This document shows positions 8,906 through 19,606 of a stretch of DNA of 64,000 nt, piece after piece. The notes beneath the pieces are model-generated. The model searched no databases, had not been told where the DNA came from, and saw only the letters and a program-made list of their open reading frames with translations. A program made the translations under genes and the position numbers. The stretch is from Lysinibacillus pakistanensis (GTDB lineage Bacteria > Bacillota > Bacilli > Bacillales_A > Planococcaceae), in the NCBI GenBank assembly GCA_001312325.1, contig BBDJ01000009.1:62001-126000 (forward strand). The letters are read 5' to 3'. The first letter of the stretch is position 1. The number at the start of each line of letters is the position of its first letter.

Positions 8906-9851
8906 ATGCTTTCCCCCTAAACAACATAATTAGGAAGATCGCACTTCCGATGACACCAACCGTCATACTAATTGGAATTTCATAAGGGTAAATCAGCACA
9001 CGCCCTAAAATGTCGCATAATAGTAAGAACGACATCCCTAGCAAAGCAGTATGAGGCAATGTTTTTGCAAGATTATCCCCCTTGAACAGCGAAATGATAT
9101 TTGGAATGATTAACCCAAGGAAAGGAATCACACCAACAGTAAGGACCACTGTTGTTGAAATAAGGGCTACTAACACTAAACCAAAATTCACAACAAACTT
9201 GTAGGAAAGACCAAGGTTTTTAGCAAAATCCTCACCCATACCAGCGACTGTGAAACGGTTTGCATAAATGTAAGCAAAAATCAGCACGGGTACACTTATG
9301 TATAAAAGTTCATAACGACCTTTCATCATTAATGAGAAATCTCCTTGTAACCATGCAGAAATGTTTTGGATAATATCTGCCTTATACGCAAAGAATGTCG
9401 TAATAGACGAAAGAATATTCCCAAACATCAAGCCAATAAGCGGTATAAAGATTGCATCTTTAAATTTAATCCGATTTAATATTTGCATAAATAATAGTGT
9501 GCCGGCTAGAGCAAATATGAAAGCGAAGGAAATTTTTTTTGAAAGTACGTGACATTTGTAAAAAAACATCATCGAAATCAGCACACCCAACTTTGTAGCA
9601 TCTAAAGTACCTGCTGTTGTGGGTGACACAAACTTATTCCTACTTAAGCTTTGCATAATTAAACCAGCAATACTCATACCTGCACCAGCCAGTAAAATTG
9701 CTACAAGCCTAGGTACACGACTAATTAAAAATAGTCTAGTTTCTTCTGATTGGAAGTCTAATAGATCACTCGGTTTAATATTCACTACTCCGATAAACAG
9801 TGACACAATCGACAACACTACAGTTGCTGTTAAAAGATATCTTATTTTCAT
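8898..9851 (-). CDS. yclN: Siderophore ABC transporter permease, YclN-like
   Basis: This is the first gene of the iron operon, a FecCD permease of about 317 residues. Diagnostic stretches are SRVPRLVAILLAGAG, LSRNKFVSPTTAGT and a GVIPFLGLIIPNI motif near the C-terminus. The ATG at 9851 (MKIRYLL) is preferred because GGGGA lies just upstream; an in-frame ATG at 9872 lacks a clear site. Residues around 95-110 (YKCHVLSKK) look unlike the family. They lie between an 8-base A run (about 9531-9540) and a 7-base run (about 9560-9566), so two indels probably cancel out and leave a short garbled patch. Confidence 0.87.
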   Translation of the reverse strand: MKIRYLLTATVVLSIVSLFIGVVNIKPSDLLDFQSEETRLFLISRVPRLVAILLAGAGMSIAGLIMQSLSRNKFVSPTTAGTLDATKLGVLISMMFFYKCHVLSKKISFAFIFALAGTLLFMQILNRIKFKDAIFIPLIGLMFGNILSSITTFFAYKADIIQNISAWLQGDFSLMMKGRYELLYISVPVLIFAYIYANRFTVAGMGEDFAKNLGLSYKFVVNFGLVLVALISTTVVLTVGVIPFLGLIIPNIISLFKGDNLAKTLPHTALLGMSFLLLCDILGRVLIYPYEIPISMTVGVIGSAIFLIMLFRGKAYA

Positions 9852-9897
9852 TGTAATCCCCGGTAGATTCATTTTAGCTCGTAATCCATTCTCTAGT

Positions 9898-9916
9898 GAA
9901 AATGATTATCATTACT
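9898..9916 (-). promoter_or_regulatory. Fur box at the siderophore operon start
   Basis: GAAAATGATTATCATTACT closely matches the Fur consensus GATAATGATTATCATTATC. It lies just downstream of the predicted -10 element, where bound Fur would block transcription start. This explains iron-dependent control of yclN-yclO-yclP-yclQ-hmoA. Confidence 0.85.
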
Positions 9917-9926
9917 CACGATTCCA

Positions 9927-9955
9927 ATTATAAGTGTGTTTTCATTCTCAGTCAA
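9927..9955 (-). promoter_or_regulatory. Sigma-A promoter of the siderophore operon
   Basis: On the minus strand TTGACT (-35, 9950-9955) and TATAAT (-10, 9927-9932) are separated by exactly 17 bases. The -10 is a perfect consensus and the -35 has one mismatch. The start of transcription would fall inside or beside the Fur box at 9898-9916. Confidence 0.85.
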
Positions 9956-9961
9956 CCTATA

Positions 9962-9980
9962 AATGAGAATTGTTCTCGTT
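9962..9980 (-). promoter_or_regulatory. Second Fur-box-like site upstream of the siderophore promoter
   Basis: The palindrome-like sequence AATGAGAATTGTTCTCGTT lies immediately upstream of the -35 element. It resembles overlapping Fur half-sites (TGAGAAT-type), less perfectly than the downstream box. Two boxes flanking one promoter would give tight iron repression. Confidence 0.6.
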
Positions 9981-10085
9981 TTTACTAGAATCCTTTAAAA
10001 ACGAGCAGAAATAACAAAATAGCAAAACTTTCTACTATTACGTAAATTGAAAATATTCACTTATTCTTCAAATTCCTTATACAAA

Positions 10086-10138
10086 GGAAAAAGGTAATTG
10101 AGAATAAAATATTTTATCTTTCCTCAATCACCTTTTTA
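10086..10138 (-). terminator. Long hairpin terminator after the YkvI-like gene
   Basis: An approximately 15-bp stem (AAAGGTGATTGAGG with CTCAATTACCTTTT) encloses an AT-rich loop and lies just after the stop of the YkvI-like gene. The rest of 9981-10085 is AT-rich spacer with no gene seen. Confidence 0.7.
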
Positions 10139-10139
10139 A

Positions 10140-11192
10140 TTAAGCAATACGTTGATTTCTTTTTAGCCAAGCAAAAATAATAAAAATGACTAACATAAAA
10201 CCTACATATCCCATAACAGCATATAGCTTTGCCACAAGTGTCGTAAATCCAGCGAGGCTTGCAAAAAAACCTAAGATGCCAAAAATGACGCTCGCAACCT
10301 TAAAGCTGGGTTTGCTAGGTTTAAAAAAAACGTACCATAAAGGAATAAAACATTCCTACGGCAGTATTATAAATCATTCCTAATAAAGAAAAGGACATTA
10401 GAAGACCAGCGAAGGGATGAATTTCATTTGCCAATGCTAGCATCGGTATGTCTAATCCTACTATGACATTCATTTTAGCAAGAAGGGAAAGATTAATTAG
10501 TAATATTAAAGCTCCAAGCAAAATCCCCCTATAATGCCACCCATACCTGCAACCTTCTCATTGCGAATAGCACCACACATTACTGTTAATAGGGAAAAAC
10601 AAACACCTATATTAAAAGACATATAAAGTAATGCTGTCATCCACCAGCTTTTTGAACTTACTTGTGCCTGCTGTGCAATCACAGACTGCTCAACGAAGGT
10701 TAAATCCATTGTGGCTAATGAATAGACCGCTATTATGGATACAATAATGAGCAGATAAGGGGTAGCTATCGCAATAATGTTGATGATGCTTTTCACATTC
10801 ATCATGACTGTTGCGATTGTAAGAACAATCATGCAAATACTTCCTAGCCAAACAGGTAGCCCAAACATTTGCTGTAATGTGGCACCCGCTCCAGCAAACA
10901 TAATAACCGCCACACCAAATAGGAAGAGTGACAGTAAATAATCCATCACAAATCCCATAGATTGCCCTGATATTTGATAAATCAAATCCTTATGTGATGT
11001 TGTACGATATCTTGAGCTAATTTGAGCAATGCACATACCAACTAAGGCAAACCCAAAAGTAGCAAGAAATGCACCGTAAATTCCTTTATAGCCATAGCTC
11101 GTAAAATATAGTACGATTTCCTGTCCTGATGCAAATCCTGCACCGACGATAATCCCTACATAGGCACCACCGATTTGCAAGCTTTTCTTCAA
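10140..11192 (-). CDS. YkvI-like multi-pass membrane protein
   Basis: This integral membrane protein of about 350 residues has ten or more hydrophobic helices and begins MKKSLQIGGAYVGIIVGAGFASGQE. That N-terminus, with a glycine-rich GAGFASGQE motif, is typical of the YkvI family, distantly related to amino-acid/sodium symporters. Two frameshifts, at about 10519-10523 and in the A run at about 10322-10329, split it. The repaired C-terminus ends in AWLKRNQRIA. The substrate is not known to me. It is followed by a strong terminator and appears to be transcribed alone. Confidence 0.75.
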
Positions 11193-11290
11193 ACAGTCCT
11201 CTCCTCGTTTATGATGTTAAAATCACTAAGTGATGCATATCACAAAAAGTTTGTAATTTAGAGGAAAAATCGCCCAACACCCTACTCTAA

Positions 11291-12397
11291 TTATTGGTAA
11301 ACTTTCTTGCTAAGTGTCAACTTCTCAATTACTTTCATATTAGGCGAATACCCTATTCCTATAGCCTGTGGCACACTTATATAGCCGTCTTCCACAATTA
11401 CTTCAGGAAAAATAATGTCCTCATACCAATAATGACTAGAACCTGCAGTATCTCCAGGCAATATAAAATTACTAAGTGATGTTAATGCTATATTATGTGC
11501 TCGTCCGATTCCTGCCTCTAGCATGCCACCACACCAAACTGGAATGTTATTCTCTTTACATAGATCATGAATTCGCTTGGCTTCGGTTAATCCGCCAACT
11601 CGCCCTATCTTGATATTTATAACACCACAGCTACCAAGCTCTATTGCCTTGCGGGCATCCTCATAGCAGGCGATACTTTCATCTAAGCAAATAGGTGTTG
11701 TTATTTTCCCTTGCAGCTTAGCATGATCCACAATATCATCTACAGCTAATGGCTGCTCTATCATTAATAAATTATATGCATCAAGCTGCTGCAATACATC
11801 TAAATCATTTAATGAATAGGCTGAATTAGCATCTACCATCAAGGGGAGATCAGGCATTTCAGAACGAATAGCGCGTACCACCTCCACATCATGGCCCGGC
11901 TTAATTTTCACTTTCACTCGTTTATAGCCCTTCTTAAGATGATACTGTATAACAGTGAGTAAAACTTCCTTTGAAGGCTGAATACCCACACTAACTCCTA
12001 CCTCTATTCGCTCCTTTTTACCGCCTAAGGCTCTAGCCAATGATTGATTTGTTTGCTGTGCGTATATATCCCATACTGCACCTTCAATTGAGGCCTTTGC
12101 CATGCAATTACGGCGAATCGAGGAAAATAAAGTACTTACCTCGTCTGGATGCCCAATCTCTTTATGTAACAAGATAGGTATCAAAAAGTCCTCCAGCATA
12201 TGCCATGTTGTTTTTAATGTTTCCTCTGTATACCAAGGTGCTACAAAGGCAACTGCTTCTCCCCATCCTATCGTGCCTGATTGATCTTTGGCTTCTATTA
12301 GAAGCAATTCTTTGTCGTGAATGGTACCAAAGCTCGTTGCAAAAGGTGCTTTCATTGGCATTTTTATATGTCTAACAATAATTTCCTTTAGTTTCAC
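11291..12397 (-). CDS. Enolase-superfamily N-succinylamino acid racemase / o-succinylbenzoate synthase
   Basis: This intact 368-residue enzyme belongs to the muconate-lactonizing subgroup of the enolase superfamily. Visible catalytic elements are the KVKIK lysine motif at about residues 163-167, metal ligands in [14 protein letters not shown] and CLDES, and the second catalytic lysine in NIKIGRVGG. In Bacillaceae this clade includes both o-succinylbenzoate synthase (menaquinone) and N-succinylamino acid racemase. The adjacent GNAT and M20 genes, and the absence of men genes here, favour racemase, as in the Geobacillus D- to L-amino acid pathway. The sequence alone cannot exclude dual activity. 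Confidence 0.85.
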   Translation of the reverse strand: MKLKEIIVRHIKMPMKAPFATSFGTIHDKELLLIEAKDQSGTIGWGEAVAFVAPWYTEETLKTTWHMLEDFLIPILLHKEIGHPDEVSTLFSSIRRNCMAKASIEGAVWDIYAQQTNQSLARALGGKKERIEVGVSVGIQPSKEVLLTVIQYHLKKGYKRVKVKIKPGHDVEVVRAIRSEMPDLPLMVDANSAYSLNDLDVLQQLDAYNLLMIEQPLAVDDIVDHAKLQGKITTPICLDESIACYEDARKAIELGSCGVINIKIGRVGGLTEAKRIHDLCKENNIPVWCGGMLEAGIGRAHNIALTSLSNFILPGDTAGSSHYWYEDIIFPEVIVEDGYISVPQAIGIGYSPNMKVIEKLTLSKKVYQ

Positions 12398-12419
12398 GTA
12401 TATTCACTCCTTAACCTTA

Positions 12420-13245
12420 TTATATAGCTAATAAGGAGCGTCTTACTAACAGATAGCTATGCACATATTCCTTGTGCTTTTTCATTCTTACAATGGCATA
12501 ATCTTGTTCAAATAATGTTGTTAAGATTGTACGAATTTTATAACGCCAGTCCTCTGCAAGCTTAGGGCTTTCCACTTTCATCTTTTGTAAAAATTGAGGG
12601 ATAGGTAATAAATAAGCATCTTTATAAAAGGATTGCTCTTGCTGGAATGTACCATCGATATCTAGTACTGGTAAGCCATCCACCGTCAATGACCACGGTA
12701 CAACTTCTTCAGCTCCCTCTTCCAGCTCATCCAGCTATCCTCTACTCGATCCCGCTCAATCCACCATTCTACAACAATTCGATCTGAAGGCAGCCCCTCG
12801 TTAAAATCATCTTGGAGCTGACCATAATAATCATTTTCATACTGATAACTAAAAGCATTCAATTTCAAAAATGACAAATTAGCCATACGCGCTTCCAATG
12901 GTTCAAATAGCCATTGTACAAGCTGAAACCCATGCTCCCTTGCATATTCCTGCTGTGCGTGCTTTAATAACTCTCCTACACCTTGTTCACGATATGATTT
13001 CTCCACACCAATCATGTGTGAGTGCAAATACATTATCCCTTCACGATAACCTACAAAACAATAGTTAAAGCCAATAAGCTTTTCCTCTAAATAAGCTCCA
13101 AGTACTAGTCCACCATTTTGTACTGCTGCCAATAATTGATGTGAGGGGATAGCCTGAGTTCCCCAAATCTCTGCATTTAAACTCTGCACTTCTGCAATCT
13201 CAGTAGGTGTCATTATTTTTTTTGAATTCGCACTCTTTCTAACAT
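12420..13245 (-). CDS. GNAT-family acyltransferase, probable D-amino acid N-succinyltransferase
   Basis: This is a COG3375-like GNAT protein of about 270 residues. The GNAT core shows HSHMIGVEKSYREQGVGELL (acyl-CoA loop, Q-x-x-G pattern), followed by NAFSYQYENDYYG. The C-terminal half includes LPVLDIDGTFQQ. The ATG at 13245 has a perfect AAAGGAGGT site and overlaps the stop of the M20 gene by one base. Two breaks are seen: an A run at about 13215-13222, and a probable lost G near 12737 that, if restored, gives SWDELEEGAEEVVPWS. In the related Geobacillus operon the GNAT succinylates D-amino acids for the racemase, and I infer the same role here. Confidence 0.75.
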
Positions 13246-14390
13246 TATGCCGATACCTCCTTTGTATTCCCCGACTCCAAAGCTAACAATACAGCTCTTG
13301 TCAGAATTTCAACTCCCGTTACAAGTCTTGCCTGTTTAAATCTCATCTTTGGATGGTGCAGTCCTGGGGTTAATCCACAGCCTAAACCGAGCATGCTTGT
13401 TTTTATATGGGGGCGTTGCACTGCATAGTGATGAAAATCCTCGCCACCTGGTGTATGAACTGGCTTTCTTAAATTCGACAATCCGGTCGCTTGAACGATT
13501 GCCTGTTCCATAATGTATTGAGCAGCAGGGTCTACCTCAGCTGCGACTATATTTGCAACCGTTCTTAATTCAATTTGTACTTTATGCAAGATTTTAGAGG
13601 AGTCAATCACCCGTTTTACACCTTGAGCAAGTGCATCCATGACATCATTCTTCTGCGCACGAATATCAATCGTAAAGGATGCATTCCCTGGAATAATATT
13701 GCCAGATTCACCCCCCGCGTGGAATTTAGTCATTTTGATGGACACTGGAACCATTGGATCGGTATGAATAGTTCTTAAATCTTCAATAATTGTTGCTCCT
13801 ACCTCAATAGCATTTACACCAAGATGTGGTCTTGCTGCATGTGCATCTTCACCAATAATTTCTCCCTCCATTAATCGTGAGGCACCATGATACAATGCAG
13901 CACAATATGTACCATCTTCAAGTTCATGCACCGGTCTTACATGGACACCGAATAAAAAGTCTAAATCATCAATAACTCCCTCATTTAGAACAGATAAAGC
14001 GCCTGTTCCTTTTTCTTCAGCGGGCTGGAATATTACACGAATAGTACCCTTTAACGACTGAGCCTGCTCTTTTAATAGCAACAGAGCACCAATAGCCATC
14101 GTCATATGTCCATCATGCCCACAGGAATGATTTGCTCGAAATACCCCATCTACCTCCTGCCATAATGCATCTATGTCTGTTCGTAAGCCAACTTTGGGAC
14201 TGCCTACTCCTACGTCAACATAAAGTCCTGTACTGTTTTTAAAGCGTATAGGTGAAAATCCTTCATTTGTTAATAAATCAAAAATATAATTGGTGGTTTC
14301 AACCTCATGCCAGCTTACTTCTGGGTTTGCATGTAAATATGTGAAAATTTCCATTAATCTTGGCCTCAAACGATCCAATGCTTCCTTCAC
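13245..14390 (-). CDS. M20-family amidohydrolase, probable N-succinyl-L-amino acid desuccinylase
   Basis: This M20 metallohydrolase of about 381 residues resembles N-acyl-L-amino acid amidohydrolases. Metal and catalytic motifs are NHSCGHDGHM, FQPAEEKGTG, a HAARPHLG dimerisation-domain histidine and HTPGGEDFHHYA. The GTG at 14390 is preferred over an in-frame ATG 84 bases upstream because AAGGGGG precedes it by nine bases and the upstream extension crosses a nine-base A run and looks unnatural. It is the first gene of a coupled cluster with the acyltransferase and racemase. In that setting it should remove succinyl groups from the L-form product. Confidence 0.83.
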   Translation of the reverse strand: MKEALDRLRPRLMEIFTYLHANPEVSWHEVETTNYIFDLLTNEGFSPIRFKNSTGLYVDVGVGSPKVGLRTDIDALWQEVDGVFRANHSCGHDGHMTMAIGALLLLKEQAQSLKGTIRVIFQPAEEKGTGALSVLNEGVIDDLDFLFGVHVRPVHELEDGTYCAALYHGASRLMEGEIIGEDAHAARPHLGVNAIEVGATIIEDLRTIHTDPMVPVSIKMTKFHAGGESGNIIPGNASFTIDIRAQKNDVMDALAQGVKRVIDSSKILHKVQIELRTVANIVAAEVDPAAQYIMEQAIVQATGLSNLRKPVHTPGGEDFHHYAVQRPHIKTSMLGLGCGLTPGLHHPKMRFKQARLVTGVEILTRAVLLALESGNTKEVSA

Positions 14391-14617
14391 AGCAACCAGC
14401 CCCCTTTTAATTTTCATACTAGTAAGATTATTATAACTAAAAAAAAATCTTTTCATAGAAGCATATACCCTCATTTAGCAAATAAAACGATAGCGACAGC
14501 TCTTTCCTATCAGTCACTTTATGTGTCCTATCCTTCACTTTGATACTTCTATCCTTCACCTCTGCTTCTCTTTTAATCATTTCATTCATTCTATCCATCC
14601 AGTTTCAAAATCAATAA

Positions 14618-14666
14618 AAAAAGATGTAAGTACAGCCATCGATCAAACTGTACTTACATCTTTTAA
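14618..14666. terminator. Strong bidirectional terminator
   Basis: A near-perfect 17-bp stem (AAAAGATGTAAGTACAG with CTGTACTTACATCTTTT) surrounds a 12-base loop, with A- and T-rich flanks on both sides. It lies directly after the peptide transporter stop. The rest of 14475-14617 is AT-rich with no gene seen. Confidence 0.85.
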
Positions 14667-14667
14667 T

Positions 14668-16158
14668 TTAGTTAATACCTCGCATAGCTTTTGAAATGAT
14701 TGGCGAAAGTACTAATAAAATAATCCCGATAACAATTGATAAAGAACCTAAGAAGCCGAAATACGTGAATTCGCTTACAACTTCATATACCCTAACAAGT
14801 TGCGCATTAATCGCTTGCGCTGCGGCACTTGTTAAAAACCATAGAGACATTGTTTGTGCGGCAAATGCCTTTGGTGCTAATTTTGTCGTAGCTGACAATC
14901 CTACTGGTGATAACAAAAGCTCTCCGACAACGACTAAAAAGAAGGATAAGACTAACCACCATGGACTTACTAATGCTTCTCCACCTGATAAATATGCCGG
15001 AATCATCATTACTAGGAATGATAGCCCTGCAAAGAATAAAGAATAGGCAAATTTTCTTGGTGTAGTTGGTTGTTTATCTCCCCATTTTAACCATAGCATT
15101 GCAAATAACGGAGCCATCGTAATAACGAATAATGGATTTAATGATTGGAACCATGAAGATTGAATGTGAAAGCCACCAATATTCAACTGTGTACGCGAAT
15201 CTGCGTATGTTGCTAAAATAGTAGCACCTTGTTCCTGAATTGCCCAAAACATTACTGCAGATAAAAACAATGGAATATAGGCAAGTAGACGAGATTTCTC
15301 ATCCTGTGTTGTTTTTTTTACTACGATACATGAAGAAAAAGAACAGTGTTGGAATGATAATTCCTAAAGCTGTAATGATTAAACTGAATACATTCATTGT
15401 CAGTACACCCGTTTTAATGCCGATTGCACCTAAAATGATAATAATTAATGCAGCCATACCGAATTGTGTAAAGACTTTTTTTACGTTCTTCTGGCTTTAA
15501 CGGATTATTGACTTGTAAGCCTGCTAACCCCAAATATTTTTTTCTCTGTTAATTTATAAACAATTAAACCAATTAGCATACCTAACCCAGCAAAACCGAA
15601 GCCAAGGTGGAAATTATATTTTTGTCCAATTGTTCCGACAATAAATGGTGCAATGAATGCCCCCATGTTAATACCCATATAGAAAATTGAGAACCCTGCG
15701 TCACGACGGCTATCCGTTTCTGCATAAATATCGCCAACAATACTTGAAACGTTTGGCTTTAATAGACCTGTCCCCATAACAATAAAGGCCATTGAAGTAA
15801 ATAACATGGCTATACCACCTGGTAATGCTAGCAGTAAATGACCAACCATGATTAACACGCCACCATAAAAGATTGTTTTACGTGTACCTAACAGTCGATC
15901 GGCAATCCAGCCCCCAATGATCCCCGACATATATACGAGTGAACCATAAATAGCCATTATAGAGTTTGCTGTTCCACGATCTAAACCAAGTCCGCCTTGG
16001 TTCAATTCATAATACATAAAGAAAATGAGAATTGCTCGCATACCATAGTAGGAGAATCGTTCCCAAAATTCTGTAAAAAATAATGTAAAGAGCCCTTTAG
16101 GGTGTCCAACAAAGCCATTTTGAGGGACGGATTTTACAATTTCATCTTTAGTAGACAT
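14668..16158 (-). CDS. dtpT: POT-family proton-coupled di/tripeptide transporter
   Basis: This is a major-facilitator-type peptide importer of about 495 residues with 12-14 hydrophobic helices. The PTR2 signatures are FTEFWERFSYYGMRAIL near the N-terminus, followed by LGTRKTIFYGG and the FSIFYMGINMGAFIAP segment. The ATG at 16158 has GGGAGAGGA just upstream; an in-frame ATG at 16182 is less well placed. Three frameshifts occur in T runs near 15541, 15480 and 15315, leaving a middle region that must be read in other frames. It appears to be a single-gene unit, closed by the terminator at 14618-14666. Confidence 0.87.
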
Positions 16159-16493
16159 AACAATATCCTCTCCCGATTTCATTATTCAACAAAAATATTA
16201 TTACCCATTATCATGAATAAAAAAACTTTGTTTCATCATACTAAAGCGTTTTAAAAACTTTATCAAGAGTTTTAAAAAAATGTTGAAAATTTATCATTTT
16301 TCTATAATTTCAGACTTATTTTTATATAATAATATTAAATCCTTTGATATATCTAAGTTTTCTTACCCTTCCATTACAATAAAACTATAAATAGCTATTA
16401 AATTATCCTAAAATATTTTATAATCAGATTTTTTTTATAGTTTTAACATATATGCTAGGATTATCCACAAAGCATTTCGAACGTAGCCATGAT
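16159..16493. other. AT-rich intergenic region upstream of the peptide transporter
   Basis: This is a long AT-rich spacer between divergent functions with several A and T tracts. A pair of similar GTTTTAAAAA-type segments occurs near 16248-16280, but no clear -35/-10 pair was identified. No gene or RNA structure was recognised. Confidence 0.5.
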
Positions 16494-16524
16494 AAAAAGC
16501 ATGCTAGAAATAGCATGCTTTTAC
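16494..16524 (-). terminator. Terminator of hflX
   Basis: A perfect 11-bp stem (AAAGCATGCTA with TAGCATGCTTT) and a TTTC tetraloop lie 14 bases past the hflX stop, flanked by A/T-rich tails. Confidence 0.8.
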
Positions 16525-16537
16525 ATCAGTATGGCGA

Positions 16538-17825
16538 TTAAATTACGTATCCCTCATATTTCGTATAATCAGCTTCCTTAACCTCAAGAGTAAGCAGTGT
16601 TCCATTTTCTTCATATTCTGTGTCATAGACAGAAGCATGTTCATTTAAATAGGACACAATATTCCCTTGTTCATAAGGTATGAGCATTTTACACGTCACA
16701 TAGTTAGCGAAAATATGTTGTCGTATCAAATGTAGTAATTCCTCTAATCCAACTCCCTGCTTTGCAGAGATCCAAATATTATCTCCACTTACAACTGGGT
16801 ATGGAACGTTTGCCAAATCAGCTTTATTGTAAACATAAATCGTTGGTATTCCTTCAACACCCACAGCTTTAAGTGTTTCATTCGTTACCTCCATCATAAA
16901 ACCATGCTCTGCATTTGATACATCTACAACATGTAGCAATAAATCTGCATCACGCGCTTCCTCCAGCGTAGAACGGAACGCCTTTACTAAATGATGTGGC
17001 AATTACTAACAAACCCAACTGTATCTGTTAATAAAAAAATTCTTTCTATCAGGTAGTTCTATTTGACGGACAGATGTTTCAAGCGTAGCAAATAACATAT
17101 CCTTTTCAAATACTTGTTTATGATCCTCCTGCCCGATTTTAGCGAGAAGTTGATTCATAATTGTGGATTTACCAGCATTTGTATAGCCAACAATAGAAAC
17201 GACAGGGACAGCATTTTTGCGTCGTTGTTTACGCTGCGTCTCTCGTTGTTCCTTTACTTGCTCTAGTTCTTTCTTAATTTTAGCAATTTGATCCTCAATT
17301 TTTCGACGGTCTAGCTCTAATTTCGTTTCACCAGCTCCACGGTTTTTAAAGCCACCGCCTGTGCCACCCCCTTGGCGACTCAAAGAGGCATGTAAGCCAA
17401 CTAATCGAGGCAGCATATATTGCAACTGCGCTAACTCTACTTGTAACTGTGATTCTCGTGTTTTAGCTCGGCGTCCAAAAATATCTAAAATTAACATTGT
17501 CCGATCAATGACCTTAGTCTCCAAATCACGCTCTAAATTACGAATTTGTGAAGGAGACAATTCATCATTGAAAATGATTAAATTAGCATTTGCTTCATCA
17601 TAAAAGCTTTTTATTTCTTGAATTTTGCCTGTGCCTACATAATGAGATGGCGTAATACGCTCTAAATTTTGAGTAATAACCCCTACTACCTCAACATTTA
17701 AAGCTTCTGCTAAATTTTTTTAGCTCCTCCACTGAATAATCAAAATGCTCATCATTTCGTAAATTGACGCCAACTAATATGGCCTTTTCTAACAATATAT
17801 CGACATCCTTGATTCTATTCATCCA
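16538..17825 (-). CDS. hflX: GTPase HflX
   Basis: This ribosome-associated GTPase of about 428 residues splits or rescues stalled ribosomes. Features in order: the N-terminal HflX domain (NLERITPSHYVGTGK), a glycine-rich linker (GGGTGGG followed by NRGAGETKLE), a coiled region, then the G domain with P-loop GYTNAGKST, G3 DTVGF (after repair) and the G4 motif NKAD. The ATG at 17825 has GGGAGG seven bases upstream. Two breaks occur, in a T run near 17716-17722 and an A run near 17031-17037. It ends with its own hairpin terminator. Confidence 0.9.
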
Positions 17826-17922
17826 CAATCCTCCCACCAATTCATGGTGCTTCTTACGACAAATTTTCTTCATCTTACCATATAATGCCCTAAATCATGC
17901 TGTTTAAAAGCTAATTTTTCAT

Positions 17923-17957
17923 AGCAAAAAGCGCCCTACTGTAAAAGGCGCATTTTT
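17923..17957 (-). terminator. Terminator of putP
   Basis: The stem GCGCC / GGCGC is extended by A-T pairs (AAAATGCGCC with GGGCGCTTTTT on the minus strand), encloses ACAGTA and is followed by a T run, immediately after the putP stop. Confidence 0.75.
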
Positions 17958-17959
17958 GT

Positions 17960-19447
17960 TTATTTCTCTTGTTTTAGTAATTCTTCGGTACGTTCAAATT
18001 CCTCTTCTATTTCTTTGTTTGGTCTATATGTCAACATACTGACAATAACAGCAACGATTAAACATACAACGAAGCCTGGTACTATTTCATACAATGTATC
18101 AGTTAAAATCTTAATCTTCCCCCAAATAAAGGCTGTTGCAGCTCCTGCTACCATTCCACTTAACGCCCCGAAATTTGTTAGCTTTCTCCAGTATAATGAA
18201 AGTAATATAATGGGACCAAAAGCAGCACCAAAGCCAGCCCATGCGAAGCCAACCAAGTCCAATATAGAACTTTCTGGATTCCAAGCTAAAATGGCGGCTA
18301 TAATGGCTACAACTAAAACAGCAATACGCCCAACAAATACATAATGCTTATCCTCTGCTGTTTTATTAAATAATGCCTTATAAATATCTTCTACAAGTGC
18401 TGAAGAAGTAACAATTAATTGCGATGAAATTGTACTCATTACCGCAGCTAATATGGCGGCTAGCATAATCCCCGCAATAAAGGGATGAAATAGAATTTGA
18501 CCAAGCACAATAAATACGGTTTCAGCATCCTTTAACTTACTAGCATTTTGTTCGAAATAGGCTACACCAACCAGCGCAGTCCCAATCGCACCAAAAAGAC
18601 TAAGCATCATCCAACCAATACCAATACGTCGAGCCTGTTTCGTCTCCTTCACTGAGCTAATTGCCATAAAACGAACAATAATATGTGGCTGTCCAAAATA
18701 ACCTAACCCCCATGCGAGCGAAGAAATAACTCCTGCTGCTGTTGCAGTTGCTGGCAATAAATTTAAATGCTCAGGATCTACCGCTTTAATCGATGCTATC
18801 GTATCCCCTAGACCCCCTGTTAAAAATAAACCAAATAATGGTACAGTTACGAGTGCCAAAAACATAATGAGTCCTTGTAAAAAAATCGGTATAACTAACC
18901 GCTAAAAAAAACCTCCGAATAGTGTATAAGCCACAACAACTGCAGACACAATTAATAAACCTGTATGATAGTCAAAGCCAAATGAACTATCAAAAAACTT
19001 ACCCCCTGCTACCATTCCCGATGATACATAAAATGTAAAAAATATTAAAATAATTATACCAGATGCAATTCTTATCAGCTTTGTTTGGTCACGTAAACGA
19101 TTATCCAAATAACTTGGAATGGTGATGGAGTCATTTGTTACTTGTGTATAGACACGCAGTCGTGGAGCAACAATCAACCAATTCAAATAGGCTCCTACGG
19201 TTAACCCAATAGCAATCCAAGCCTCCACCAAACCAGATAAATAAATGGCTCCTGGCAAGCCCATTAAGAGCCAGCCTGACATATCCGCTGCTCCTGCACT
19301 AAGGGCTGTTACAGCAGGACCAAGTGATCGACCACCAAGCATATAATCTGTTAAATTGGACGTTTTAACGAATGCATACCAGCCGATTCCTAGCATTACT
19401 ACCATATAAATAACAATCGCCAGTAATTGATACATGTTACCTGACAT
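17960..19447 (-). CDS. putP: Sodium/proline symporter PutP
   Basis: This sodium:solute symporter (SSS family) of about 495 residues and about 13 helices imports proline. The N-terminal segment SNLTDYMLGGRSLGPAVTA, followed by SAGAADMSGWLLMGLPGA, is characteristic of PutP, as are LGYFGQPHIIVRFMA and the sodium-site region in TISSQLIVTSSALVEDIY. The ATG at 19447 follows AAGGAGGAG at good spacing. One frameshift in a run near 18903-18909 separates LFGGF from the following AVSYTDFLQG. It is transcribed alone. Confidence 0.9.
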
Positions 19448-19606
19448 ATTTTCTCCTCCTTGTGGCTTTTTCATCTATTCTACTTAAAGTAAATATTCCC
19501 ATAAAATTACTTTTATGCATTTTGTATAACACTTAAAGTATCATCGCTCTATATAAATTGTGTTAAACTAGTGCCATCTATTACTGAATAAAGAAGGCGA
19601 AAAAGT

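Noticed and set aside
14391..14474. N-terminal extension of the M20 hydrolase (MRVYASMKRFFF...)
   Set aside because: It crosses a nine-base A run and lacks a ribosome binding site, whereas GTG 14390 has AAGGGGG at ideal spacing.
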